Positions 36,146 to 47,832 of a stretch of DNA of 64,000 nt are shown in pieces. Source of the DNA: Escallonia rubra (Eukaryota; Streptophyta; Magnoliopsida; Escalloniales; Escalloniaceae); contig JAVXUO010000678.1 of NCBI GenBank assembly GCA_033065855.1, positions 60,801-124,800 on the forward strand, in the 5' to 3' direction. Every line of letters begins with the position of its first letter. Position 1 is the first letter of the stretch. The translations under genes were made by a program, and so were the position numbers. Below the pieces are notes generated by a model, which ran no database searches, had not been told where the DNA came from, and saw only the letters and a list, made by a program, of their open reading frames with translations.

Positions 36146-38929
36146 ATGGTGACTCAAGTTAGATCTTCTCGATCTTTTTCGGAGCCAGTTCATCACACTG
36201 TGACTTTTCTGGGGACTAAGATAAGAGGACTTGACTCTAAAAAACTTGTTTGTGAATTTTTTGATTTTTCTCCCTTGATGTGTTTGTTTTTAGAATTTTT
36301 ATTGTATTGTTGTGCCTATATGTTTAACATGTTTGTTTCTTCTTATTAGAGATCATACACATGCACATTGCCCCAGGCTATCCATACAAGGGTAACGGTT
36401 AAAACAGTCGAGGATTCTTACTTGCGAGGCAATTTTTAACTGTGCCCTCACCTCCAAGGCCATAGTACCGAGAACCTTCTAGTCTCTCAGTATATCAAAC
36501 AAGTTGCACATATATGAATGACCACCCGTTATTAACTATCGGAATTACAGGCGATAGCATATCATGCGAATTCAGTTAATGGAGTTACGTTTACTAAAGT
36601 CAGAAGCAACTACAACCTGGACATCTTTTGGCGATTTCTTCTTTAACAAGAGCACCGGTCGATATTAGGGTGTATATGCTGGAAAATTGGCTGATACACA
36701 ACAAAACATGCTAGTGCTCTTGATAATGAAGAAATCACCAAACATGTCCCTTGTGAACCGGCCACTACTCTTAAAGGGTATATCACCGCTACTCTTAAAG
36801 GGTATATCAGACGATTCAACAGGGACATTTTCTAGGCTATTGAAAACTGGCCGGTAAAGCTCTCCCAAAAAATTAAAACCCATCAACGTTCCAAACTGGT
36901 ACTTCTTTGGAGCATGTTGATTGGTTCATAGGCGTACCGGCTAGATGTTCGACATGATTTTCCTTTAAAACATTGGCCTGTTAAACCGGCTGGTTACCCC
37001 ACAAGGTAAACCGTTTGGTTTATAATGGAACCAACCGATTTTTGCTTTGATCTTTATGTTCTGTGTGCTATGGTGCGCTTATATATGTCCTCCGATTTTT
37101 TGGTTATAGTTTCTTTGTTCAGTCATCTTAAAAGTGGAAACAAGTCAAAAAGAATTTCTTCTTAAAAGTGTTCCTTAGAGTTTGAGTCGAATACATTTTG
37201 TTTTTTTTAAGTCCATCTTTAACAAGTTGAGAACGTAAACAATTCTTTAGAGCAAAAGATAATTGCGCACTTACATAAAGTTGAATTTTTAGTTGACTAA
37301 TTACTTCAAGAACCTATATAAGACATAGGATTTTGAACTTAAATATAATGGTCTATCTCTTACTTTTTTTCTTTCTTGTCATTTCAAACTTAAAATTAAG
37401 ATTAATTTCAATATTTTTCAACATTGAATGTCAAAGACTTAATAGAAGAATTTGGTTTTGAATTTAAACATTCGAGTAAATTTTAAGACTCTGTAGGAAA
37501 AGGCCGTGACTTATTTTCATTGACAATTCCTCATAAATGCATTCACTAGAGGTAAGCCAATCCTTTTCGTATCCTCAAAGACAATGAAGTGTCATATTGA
37601 TGTCAAGACTTTCTCCTGTTCAAGCTTACTCAATTTTTCCAGCATGGATCATTTATCTGAAAAATAAAATAAAAAAGCACGTTAGGCTAGAAAAAGCTGA
37701 AAACGGCGGTCTAGACAAAATTTAGAAGACCAAAAAGGCTTAAAAATGCATGTTATGTATTGTATCCTCCTGAAAAAAGTTTTCCCAGTGATTGCAGGCC
37801 ATTGTTTAACCATCACATATTCTCCTGATTACCCTATGCTTAATATGTCAACTTCCTAGCGCTTTGCGCCTACTCAATGTAGCCTTTCATTTCAGAAGGC
37901 CATATCTCTAACCTCATAGGAAACAAACTCTTGATGATGAAGCAAATATTGACAGTAAATTATTTGATCTTGAAAAAAAAAGTTGTTAAAAAACAAGAAT
38001 AAAAAAGAAGAAGCTTCGAAGGAAAAAAATAACAACAAAACTTAAAGGCGTTGAAGAATGCTTCTGACCGAGTTCGATGGATATATGCACAACATGTTCA
38101 GGGATTTGAACTACATAAGACCTGATTTCCTTAACGGGGATAGGTAGGTAGCGTAATAGTCAACTAGGTTCGGTCTCCATGGGCACACATTAAGAGCTTC
38201 GATATCATTTTTGAGTTTTTGAGCCTTGTTATCATTTGTTTGCTAGTCCACACCCTGGCATACATTGTTTCCCATATTTAAAGTCCTTCTCGGGGTTATG
38301 CCTGTTTAAGAGACACAAATTCTCTTTTACATTTTGATGAGGTCAAAAACAAAATAAAATTGGAAAAAGAAAAAAAGATATTGGTCCATGCACTTTTTGA
38401 ACTTTCTACAGTGTGACATGATGTGTTCACCTCTTTCTCGCTTGTTTGATAATCCTTTTGATTCTTGGTTTTCTTGACCTGATATGTTCACCCTCCTAGT
38501 GCCCTGATGATGACCAATTGATTCATAACATGCCTAGCATGCCTTATTCTGTGTGGCAGTTTGATATATTTGCCATATATTTAGTGCTAGAATGAGAAGC
38601 CTTATGACTTGTTTACGTGCCTTGTGACTTTTCTATCATGCACTTGATAGTCATCTACTTTTGTCCAGCGTAGCCATACACATTGATCTTTTTTGCTAAT
38701 ATGTGCCAAGCTCAGCTCAGCTCAGCTTCACAACCCATACACCGACATACTACCTACTTTCAACCCAACCTTTTTGTAGTCTTAAGCTTAGCAATGATTT
38801 TCCAGTGTCAGTCTTATCCTTCTCGACTCTAAAATAGAGTCAACCTATCTTGTTCATGTCACTTAATGACCTGTTGCCCTTGTGTATTATTGACTTTAGC
38901 TTTGAGCAACTCCTCAACCATTGTTCTCA
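36146..38929 (+). mobile_element. Non-coding interior between the two related LTRs (left part)
   Basis: Starts with a primer-site-like TGGTGACTC at 36148 and the leader shared with 45429-45490. No gag or pol frame can be followed, so it is either wholly decayed or a non-coding derivative. It holds a short 24-bp tandem duplication at 36765-36810 (CTACTCTTAAAGGGTATATC). Confidence 0.45.
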
Positions 38930-39040
38930 GTATATCTAGACGACTAGCAGCTTTTGCACGTTGTTGGCTCTGACTTCCAAATATGCTCATTTTTTTTTGT
39001 ATCCAGGTTTCCATCCACTTATCATGCGTAGTTAGCTTTG
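38930..39040 (+). repeat. Left stub of the ~60 bp tandem array
   Basis: AGACGACTAGCAGCTTTTGC followed by GTTGGCTCTGACTTCC matches the unit of the array at 42860-43700. The chromovirus derivative at 39041-42774 therefore inserted into this array and split it. Confidence 0.45.
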
Positions 39041-39578
39041 TGTCACGGACCAAACTTCCTTAAGTCGAAACCGTGCGGCACTTAGCTAGATCAAGCCCCC
39101 ACTTGCTCGCTAAGTCAGCCTAACCGTAGAGCTGGGCGAAGTTGGAAACAAATATGCAGCGGAACACAAGAGGTTCGGGAAAGGATTCCCAATACACTAC
39201 TTGGAGAAAGCTTATAATACTCGAATACAAAGATGTCTTGGATGTGTCTTGGATGCCTTGGCCAAGTAAGGCCTTGGCTTTATATACTACTCCACCTTCT
39301 CAATGGACGGTGGAGATTACATGCAATCCTACGGTATGCATTAACCTTCTAGAACTCTCTAGACTATTTACAAGCTTCTCTAGTATTCTAGAATACTCTC
39401 CTACTCTAGAATATTCACACATGTACAATATAGAATAGTGTAGAGAAGTCTGGAACCTTCCGGAAGCCTTGCCTTTTAATTGCCAAGTAAGCGTCCACGA
39501 AGCATCCCGTAAGCGACTAATGAGCGCCCGTATGGCGTAACCTCTAAAATCATCCTCCTTAGCAAACGGTCCGTGACA
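39041..39578 (-). repeat. 3' LTR of the chromovirus derivative
   Basis: Ends TGTCACGGAC...GTCCGTGACA on the plus strand. Aligns end to end with 42237-42774. TATATA-type sequence near 39280 lies in both copies. Confidence 0.93.
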
Positions 39579-39590
39579 TTCTCCCCCACC
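39579..39590 (-). other. Polypurine tract
   Basis: GGTGGGGGAGAA on the minus strand directly abuts the 3' LTR, the expected plus-strand priming site. The TAG stop of the remnant pol frame overlaps it by one base. Confidence 0.8.
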
Positions 39591-41066
39591 TAATTGCACG
39601 ACGCCCTCGTCGCAACCTCCTCGTGATAGCGATCCATGAGGTCTTCGAACTGTCCGAGCTCTTCCACTAATTCCTAAGCCGCTTCGTGCTTCCGACAATC
39701 CCTTCCACTTGACCAAGTAGTGCTGCTTCGGTGGAACATCCCGTCCTTGTTCAAGCCTATCCCCAAGCACGTACTCGGCCTCGCGCCTTTGCAAGTCATG
39801 CAAAACTTGCGATGCATCTAAGAGTTTAGCCTCATCGGCTTGACTCTCCCCCTTGACTTGTCGGCACACATGACAAGTCTTGACACACATTTGCACCTCC
39901 TTCTTCATTTGAGGCCAAAAGTATGTCGTAGTCACCAAGGCATATGTCCGTCGATGCCCCGGATGCACTGTCGACTGAGTGTCGTGACTCCCTCGTATAA
40001 CCATTTTCCTTAAGTCTCTCCACTTTGGCACGTACACTTTTCCATCCCTTGTGTAGAGTAGCTCTCCCTTCACCCTATATCGTTGGGTCCTCCCACTCTT
40101 TGCAAGCTGTAGTAACTCTTTGGCTAAGGGGTCGCGCTGTAGGCCCTCCTTGATTAGCTTGACGATCTCCCCCTTTGCCTTTGAAGTAGTCGACAACTTT
40201 TCCTCCTTTTGTGGCGCCGTCCCACATGGTACCACGTTTTGTGGCTTGGCCCCCCGGTCAAGCTTGCCTTGATCGCCCACCTTCTTCCTAGGTGGTTGTC
40301 GCTTCTCGAACTCATGCAGCACAACATCCTTCTTCCCCTTGGGGACGCCTATCAACTCCTTTGGTGGCTGCTCGGTCGATGGCGCGACATGGTCTTCAAC
40401 CTTGAGACTTGCCAAGTAAGTGCCTTCACTCTTCTTGGCTTCATCCCCTTCGAATTCTTGCACTAGTCACATTCCCGATAGCCGCATAGAAATCATGGTG
40501 CTTGATGTTCCCCCAAACATAGGCACTACACAAGTCGCGCCTCTCTCTATTATGCACACCGCGTTGTTGTACGGTGACACAAGAGCGTTCACCTGTCGCA
40601 AGAAATCAAGGCCTAATACCACCTTGAAATCATCCATCCGCGCAACAGAGAAATTCACGAACCCCTTCCATTTGCCAAGACACATTTCCACCTGTCGAAC
40701 TGTGCCTTTTAGGGGCTTTGCTTCGGCGTTGATGGTTTTTAGCCAACCTCCCCGGTCAACCACATTGAGGCCCAACCGTTCGGCCTCTCCCATCGTGATG
40801 AAGTTGTGAGTCGCCCCCGTATCCATTAACACATGAGCGGGCTTGCCATTCAACTTCACTTCCATGTAGAGCAACCCCTCGCTCTTAAAAGCTTGTCCCT
40901 CACCTGTCGGGACTTGCGGCACATTTTTCTTTTGGAGCGCATTTAGGACTTGTATCGAGCCTATGTGCACTGCCTCGCACTTGGCCTTCTCTTTCTCCTT
41001 TTCCTCGATCAAGGCAGCCATCTTGCCTTGTCGCGGGAATCCCTTGCCCAATGCGACCCTCCGCAA
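39590..41066 (-). pseudogene. Protease / integrase-zinc-finger / chromodomain remnant
   Basis: In one frame from 41066: an aspartic protease with LMDTGATHNFI and VVLGLDFL, then an in-frame TGA at 40467-40469. After it the frame continues with the RT N-terminal approach (RQPPRKKVGDQGKLDRGAKP, equivalent to the PPR..DH.I.L.PGAKP block that precedes RT). It then jumps directly to the integrase H2C2 finger (HDTQSTVHPGH ... YFWPQMKKEV ... CHVC, residues about 160-200 after the stop) and 30 residues later to a chromodomain (YVLGDRLEQG ... HYLVKWKGL). A one-base shift at about 39670 breaks the end of the chromodomain. RT, RNase H and the DDE integrase core were removed by at least two internal deletions. 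Chromodomains target such elements to marked chromatin in intact relatives. Confidence 0.88.
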
Positions 41067-42186
41067 AAGAAGTAATCCTTAAGCTTGCGGCTCGCACGTC
41101 TCTCTTGTAGCTTGTCGTGGCCCTCAGTCTTGCTTGTGCTAGCATGCTTGTCCCCTTTGTGCCACACCTTAGGGCTCTTTCCCCCACCATTGGCGTGGTT
41201 GCCTTCCGAAGCTTCATCTTCCCACTTTGGCTTTGAAGATTCACCACCTCGATCATACTCCGTCAACGACTCCGCCATTGCTATGGCTTCATCGACATCC
41301 TTCACGCCCCGGCGTTGAAGTTCCTTCTTGGCACAACTTTGGAGGCCGTCGACAAAGTTGAATAGAAGATCTTCCTCCGCCATATTCGGAATATGAAGCA
41401 TAAGTGTAGTAAACTCCTTCACATATTCGCTTATGCTACGCTTATGCCTTAATTCCTTCATCTTCTTTCTCGCTTCGTAGGCTACATTATCCGGATAGAA
41501 CTGTTTTTTGATCTCCTTTTTTAACACCTCCCACGTATCTATGGCGTACAACCCCTTTTCTATCTCGCAATGCTTTCTACGCCACCATAGAGTTGCGGTA
41601 TCCGTAAGATAGAGAGTCGCAGTTCTTACCTTTGTCTTCTCATCCGTGATGCTAGCACCCTCGAAATTTTGCTCCATATGCCATATGAAATTATCGAGCT
41701 CTTTGGCATCCCGCTTGCCTCCGAACTCCTTTGGTCTTGGCGTGTCCACCCTTGGACTGGGAGTGGCAACTGCCCCATTCGCGATAGCTCTCTTGCACAT
41801 CACCGCGTCTTGCCTTATCTCTTCCACGCCAACCTTCACCACATCGAGTTGTTCTTGTAAACTTGTGAACAACTCCGTGAACCTTTCACGTAGCTCGTCT
41901 TGGGCGCCACCGCCCTCTTGAGTGACTCGAGCTCTTCTAAGACGTGATCCTCCAACGTCTGTAGATTTTGCTCGACCATTCCCACGTGATCTTTGACATC
42001 ACCCATAATAATCTCCAAGTGACCCGTTCGGCCATCCAACGAAGCAAGTTCATCCCTCGACTTGCTTTGGCCTCGACCACCCTTCTTCCCACCGACGGGT
42101 GGTAATGGATCTCGCCTACGCTCGACCACGACCACATTCTCTTCGGCCACTCCGGATGCTCCAACGCTAGTATCCTTACCTGCCAT
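41009..42186 (-). pseudogene. Ty3/gypsy gag remnant with frameshifts
   Basis: The likely start is ATG 42186 (MAGKDTSVG), 35 bases after the primer site. Frame shifts at about 41905, after which the long gag core reads on: PRPKEFGGKRDAKELDNFIW, TDTATLWWRRK, WEVLKKEIKKQFYPDN, RKKMKELRHKRSISEYVKEF, the Retrotrans_gag domain. A degraded zinc knuckle (YFFCGGSHWARDS, first Cys changed to Phe/Tyr and last Cys to Ser) follows, then a frameshift at about 41045 before the protease frame. Gag would normally form the particle that packages element RNA. Confidence 0.88.
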
Positions 42187-42220
42187 AGTTGTTCCTTGCT
42201 TGGCACGACTTGTCGTAACC

Positions 42221-42234
42221 AAGCTCTGATACCA
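42221..42234 (-). other. Primer-binding site, initiator Met tRNA
   Basis: TGGTATCAGAGCTT on the minus strand, two bases after the 5' LTR end at 42237. Exact match to the canonical site of chromoviruses. Confidence 0.9.
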
Positions 42235-42236
42235 CT

Positions 42237-42774
42237 TGTCACGGACCGAACTTTCCTAAGTCGAAACCGTGCGGCACTTAGCTAGATCAAGCCCCCGCTT
42301 GCTCGCTAAGTCAGCCTAACCGTAGAGCTGGGCGAAGTTGGAAACAAATATGCAGCGAAACACAAGAGGTTGGGGAAAGGATTCCCAATACACTACTTGG
42401 AGAAAGCTTATAATACTCGAATACAAAGATGTCTTGGATGTGTCTTGGATGCCTTGGCCAAGTGAGGCCTTGGCTTTATATACTACTCTACCTCCTCAAC
42501 GAATGGTGGAGATTACATGCAATCCTACGGTATGCATTAACCTTCTAGAACTCTCTAGACTATTTACAAGCTTCTCTAGTATTCTAGAATACTCTCCTAC
42601 TCTAGAATATTCACACATGTACAAGATAGAATAGTGTAGAGAAGTCTGGAACCTTCCGGAAGCCTTGCCTTCTAATTGCCAAGTAAGCATCCACGAAGCG
42701 TCCCGTAAGCGCCTAATGAGTGCCCGCATGGCGTAACCTCTAAAATCAGCCTCCTTAGCAAACAGTCCGTGACA
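42237..42774 (-). repeat. 5' LTR of the chromovirus derivative
   Basis: 538 bp, same length as the 3' LTR. The differences are scattered substitutions, consistent with insertion some time ago and later drift. Confidence 0.93.
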
Positions 42775-42859
42775 TTTAGCTCTTAAGTATGAGTCTCATG
42801 CATTCCTAAACGAGTAGCCGCTCTCATGAGTTGTTGACTCCGACTCTTAGGTTCATTAT

Positions 42860-43700
42860 TCCCATAATGTTTAGACGACCATCACGATTGATATGTTAGC
42901 TTTTGCACCTATATTCATTATCTCTTTGTGACTAAGTGACCAACGCTGACATCTGCTGGCTTAGGCTCTTAGTCATGGGTTTTTCATACTTCTAGGCTAC
43001 CAACTAGATCGATTTGTTGGCTTCGACGTCTAGGGATGTGTGATTTGTCTGTCAACCAACACGATCAATCTATTGGTTCCTGGTCAAGGAAAAATTCAAG
43101 TCCATTGTGTCTAGACAACCAACACGATGGATTTGTGGGCTCCAACTTCTAGATATGTTCTCTTCTTGTATCTGAGCGACCAATTGTTATTATTGTTGGC
43201 TTTGGCTTCTAATGGTATGCCTTGAACCTTAGAGACCAAGTTATTGTTGTCTCTGAGTCTTAGGTATGAGTTCCATTTTAGTGTTCCTAGACGACCAATC
43301 GTTGTTATTGCTGGTTCTAGCTTCTAGGAATGTGCCCTTTATCAAGCGACCAATAGTTGTTTACAATTGGCTCTGGCTCTAGTTAGAGTTTATTCCCTTT
43401 TCAGTATTTCTATAAGACCAATTGTTGTTATTGTTGATTTTGGCTTCTAGGGGTATGCCTTGTGGCTAAGTGACCAATCTTTGTTATTGTTGCTCCTACT
43501 CTTAGAATGAGTTCCTGCTTAGTATTCCTAGACGACCAACTGTTGTGTTATTGACTCCGAAATCTGGGAATGCGGCCGTTTGTCGGCGACCAGCCGCTTT
43601 CACGCGTAGTTGGCTCTTGCTTTAGATAAATTTTGATCTCAAAATTTCTTTTGATGTTGCTTGACGGCCAACTGCTTCTTTGCATTATTGGTTTGGCTTT
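42860..43700 (+). repeat. ~60 bp tandem array, about 14 units
   Basis: The motif GA(C)GACCAA or a variant recurs at about 42873, 42935, 42993, 43050, 43113, 43175, 43231, 43289, 43346, 43413, 43469, 43530, 43586 and 43663, mostly 56-63 bases apart. Each is followed by TTGTTATTGTTGGCT-like and CTTCTAGG.ATG-like blocks. It lies about 480 bp before LTR copy 2. Tandem repeats in the 3' untranslated part, just before the 3' LTR, are a known habit of Tat/Ogre elements. Confidence 0.7.
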
Positions 43701-44182
43701 AAGCAATATCTCTATCCAGTTTTCGAACTACGTTGGTCTGATTTCTTTTCCAGGGATATGTTGAAAGCCTTACAAAAATTCCGACCTTTCTATGTGTTGT
43801 ACTCTTATATACTAGACTTTAATTAGTACATCGTTGATCATTGAATATACAATTGAATTCTTGAAATTTTTTATTACAAGCTAGTATTTGCAGCGAGTCC
43901 CCTCGTTAAGTTGGTAATTTTTCTTACGTCTCCCTCTCCCGAAGCCTATGTATGGTGTCTTTGTCCTCCAGTGAAGATCGTATGCATTCTCTAAAATAAA
44001 GCCCCCCTGCCAACAAAAGGTGGAGGGATTCTAGTGGAGTGGAATATATATTATGTCTAATATTTTGGTCTTGGATTAGAAGTTAGTTTTGATATTTTAA
44101 TCCATTCCATATAATGTCTTTTTACTACAGAATTGTGTTATTAGATGTTCGCTTACGAGCGATCTCCCTCGTAGAAGGGCTT

Positions 44183-45426
44183 TGTAGACACCACATTTTT
44201 GTAGGCTTTTATACAATTGTTTGGTCTAGGCTTAATTTAATTAGTTATGTCCATTCTAGTTAGACTAGTTTAGTTGGTCCATTTATTTTGGGCTTTGTCC
44301 AAATCAAAGTCTAGATACAATAGGAGGTCTAGTTCAGTATTAATCGCATGTGGTTTATCAGAACAAGTGGTCTTTTCCTTTTAGAGTTGGTTCAAAGTGC
44401 ATCAGTTGTGGGAACTGGCCAGTTTGAAGGAACCGACTGGTAAATCAGTGGCCTTGAATGAATCGACTGGTATGGTCAATTTGGATTTTTCAGCGTATTT
44501 CAATTTTATCTCTTAGAGGTGATGAGGATGACCAAATGGTCTCCTCGTGCATTTTTTTTGCCCAAGACCTCTATAAAAAAAACATTCTAGTTGCCCCAAA
44601 AGGGACACTCAGTTTGACAAAGAAATTTTCCCGAAGGATTACTAAAATTTCTACTGGAAATAAATTAGCAAGAAAGAAAGGCAGAAAGCGAAATTTGGTT
44701 TCATCCTTTGATCGTGGATAATCCAGAGTCAATGGTCGAAAAGCCTAGACAAAGAGGTACAATTTTCTTCATCGTTCATTTGTATCTTGTATATGAGAGT
44801 AGAATAGTCACGATTTAGAAACCCCATTTACTGCGACCAAGTTCTGGTCTGTAATAGATAAAAAAAAAATTAGTCTCGAAGCTTGCCATTAGAATAAGTT
44901 AATTAGGATCAGAAGTCTAATCAGAACACATTCTGTCAGAATTAGAATTATGTTAGGTTTAGACTTCTATCTCGATTACAATTCTAGAATGACTAGAAGA
45001 GTTCACTAAAAAGAGTTTTACAAGCAATCAAAGAATTTGAATTGAAATAGGTCTCTAAAGAATTACAGAGTGAGATTTAGGTAGCCTGCCCTAGGGTTTG
45101 TTAAACTTTGATGGTTTTGATCTTGGTTATTCTGATCGGGTACATATGCCATTCGACCCCTGATGTCGAATTCAAACCATACTTAAGTCAGCTTAGGTTT
45201 TATTTTGTTTTGATTTATTTATGTGAGGGATAAAAATCGTAAAATAAGTTAAAGACCATTTAGGGTATAAGGGGGTCGGGTGCCTAATAGTTTGCCATCA
45301 TATATATAAATTACTACCCGAATCTGAATATCTAATTTTGTAGGAAGTTTTAATTGGACATCTAGAGTTGGATTTAGGGTTTTCTTGTTTTCTCTTGTTG
45401 ACTATTAAATGAACTCCAAAAAATCA
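44183..45426 (+). mobile_element. LTR copy 2 of the Tat/Ogre-like element
   Basis: Begins TGTAGACACC and ends AAAAAATCA, so it has TG...CA ends over 1,244 bp. TATGGCGACTCAAC, a Tat/Ogre-like primer-site sequence, follows at 45427. Collinear with 34885-36145. The leader similarity continues for about 60 bases past the LTR end, which means this copy too has the structure of a 5' LTR and not only of a 3' LTR. Confidence 0.6.
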
Positions 45427-45490
45427 TATGGCGACTCAACTAGACCTTCTTGGTCTTTTCCAGAGGCGGTTCTTCACTGGTGCCTATTGC

Positions 45491-46528
45491 CTATTAGCCT
45501 CCTCTCTTTTTTTGTTTGGTCCTAACACTAAAAGCTGTGGTTTTTTTGTTGCCATAAAGGCTCCAGCATCCTCCTAGAAAGTTGGAAGGGTTGTGGGGCA
45601 TGACTAGTAGCTCCGAAATTCGTTTGATGATATGATAACGCCGATCTTGACTTGAAATAATATTTGGATAGAGACATGGTTGAGAATCAGCTTGCGTCCC
45701 CACCTGGAGTCACCAAAATGATCACCCAAAATATGTGAACCCTTAAATGATTAGGCAATATTCTTGGGGTAATTTGTATGAGGTGGGAAATGCTATTATG
45801 TCAGGCCACGTCGAGTTGGAGGCTGGCTTACAAGACATTGACTAGTTAAGATAAAGAGACAAAATAACTTTTTTATCCTTGGTAATTATAAGAAATGACT
45901 TAATCAAGGCATAATATCACTCGTATCCTTAATCAAATCGAAAGCACACATATTGCATTTATTATGTGAAGAGAAAGAATTACCCCTCCGAATATACTTT
46001 TTTTCTACCCTGTCATTTTTCTGCAATTCTCATTCTGTGTCTTCCCCCTTCTTTCGTCAATGCCATAACCACTAACACAGTTCCACAACCTCTGCCATAG
46101 CCCACAACCACTGTCGATCCAACCAATCTATAACCGCCTACAACTATTAACATCTTAACCCACCACTACCCACCATCCAACATCACACCTAAAACCATTT
46201 ACTCTTAACGCACCATCCATATCAACACCATAGCCCACTGCCCACATCACCCTATCAAATCCCGTTGTTACCTCTACGTATCATCGCCACCATTATTCAT
46301 TATAGCACCATGAATAAACCACCACCACATGAAAACCATTGCCTATATCTTTCAATGAACCGATGAAAACCACCCCAACACATGCATTGTACACACACAC
46401 ACACACACACACCCCACCCCCCGATTGAATACTAAAACCACCATAGGCAACCCCATTATCCAAAATAAAATCTGCAATTTTAGAAAGTCAAACTTCAATT
46501 ACTAGTGTAGCCACATGTCTATTGTAGC
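45491..46528. other. Intergenic, C/A-rich part with (AC)n microsatellite
   Basis: No gene seen. C/A-rich CCACCA-type sequence from about 46060 to 46440, including an (AC)n tract at 46391-46412. Confidence 0.45.
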
Positions 46529-47173
46529 TAGGGGTGAGCACAATTCATGTTGGTTTGGTTTGGGGGTACAGCAAAATGCACCGTTGTCCTTCGGTTTAAA
46601 AAATTATGAACCAAACCAAACCAAACCAAATATCATCGGTTTGGACGGTTCAATTTGGTCTGTTTAAACGGTCTGATTTAGTTGGTTTGGATCGGTCTAC
46701 GTCACTTAAAGACATTGTTCCTTCACATACTACTATTGGACCTAATAATGATTTAAAATGAAAGTTATATTTTTTTGGAATTGCATAAAATCCTGTTACA
46801 TTCAATATAAAAGTGATCATTGATGTTTGAAAAAGAATGAGTAACTATAGAAGAGATTGGTCACCAAATTTTTATGTTATAATTGCTCTCATTATTTTCT
46901 TTTCCTTTAACTTTCAAGATTTGTTTATCTAGATTTTCTTAGTACCCTAGGTGTGAAAATTATCAAATGAATGTTACTAAAATATACTAACATATCATAG
47001 GCAGGTTTGGTTTGGTTCGGAATCAGTTTCAAAAATGTGAATCGTGAACCCAACCGGACCAAAGTCAGTTTGAGAAGTGTAAAACTGAACTGTTAAGATT
47101 TGTGGACGGTTCAGATTGGATTGGTTCAGTTTGAGTAGTTTGGATCGGTTTGAACGATTTGGTGTCACCCCTA
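46529..47173. mobile_element. Small non-autonomous hAT element, 645 bp
   Basis: It starts TAGGGGTGAGCAC and, on the other strand, starts TAGGGGTGACACC. Flanking octamers ATTGTAGC (46521-46528) and ACTGTACC (47174-47181) agree at six of eight positions, consistent with an aged hAT target duplication. Both subterminal regions carry repeated GGTTTGG/GGTTCGG and CCAAACC motifs. No ORF. Confidence 0.65.
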
Positions 47174-47181
47174 ACTGTACC

Positions 47182-47832
47182 CACTCCAGCCCCATCAGTG
47201 CACCGGGCCCCCATCACCCGTAATGGTCCACTGAACTCTGATCCACTGTCCATCCCCACAGATCCCACATCACCCCCACCCAGTCCACCGTACCTTGATG
47301 TGGAGTGTGGCCACCATTGATCTATGACACTACCATTATTGTGTAATCACTGATTTGAATATTTCTAAGTGTTCGATTTTGGGGGGGAGGGGGTGTGTGC
47401 ATATGTGTGCGATTATTAGTCTTGGTTCTTGGCAGGTTTGATGTGTTTTGTGAATGTGTGTGTTGAGGAGTTGAAGAAAGTGAAGGGAAGATGAGGACGT
47501 GGCAATATGTGTGCAAAAATTTAACACGTATTTGAAGAGTTAGGAGTATTATTGATATTCTTAATTACAAAACTGCCATGTAAGTTAAAGTCGTGAATCA
47601 GTATCACAAATCGTAAAGCTAAGCAAATTTGAAGCACTTTTTCATATTTTTTGGTACGAGTGTCCATTTTATCAAAATTCAATAATTGATTATATTCTAT
47701 CCTTAAACTCGAGGCTAAAAGGTGTATTATCCCTAAGACAAATACATTTAGGATAAGTCAGTCGAATAGGACATGATAAATTAAGATAGCATATCATGGC
47801 AGAAAAGGCCGGATAAGTAGTTATAACATGTT
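47182..47832. other. Intergenic, no gene seen
   Basis: G/T-rich run near 47379-47400; otherwise no recognisable feature. Confidence 0.4.

Larger units (their letters stand above)
39041..42774 (-). mobile_element. Compact Ty3/gypsy chromovirus derivative, 3,734 bp
   Basis: It has two direct LTRs of 538 bp each, with about 21 differences counted by eye (about 96% identity). It has a Met-tRNA primer site inside the right LTR and a polypurine tract beside the left LTR, so the element reads on the minus strand. The interior is about 2.66 kb and codes for gag, protease, the very start of reverse transcriptase, the integrase zinc-binding domain and a chromodomain. Reverse transcriptase body, RNase H and integrase core are absent. 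Several frameshifts and one in-frame stop are also present. It cannot move by itself; an intact relative would have to supply enzymes. A clean 5 bp target duplication was not seen (flanks CTTTG and TTTAG). Confidence 0.93.

Noticed and set aside
39142-39438. 98-codon ORF, with a near copy at 42338-42634
   Set aside because: It is the same stretch in the two LTRs of the chromovirus derivative, antisense to the element, and not a duplicated gene.
39036-42779. 5 bp target duplication for the chromovirus derivative
   Set aside because: Flanks read CTTTG and TTTAG; not a clean match, so not claimed.
34885-45426. Treating the two ~1.25 kb LTRs as one young element
   Set aside because: The copies are too diverged and the leader follows both, so a simple paired-LTR insertion is not supported.
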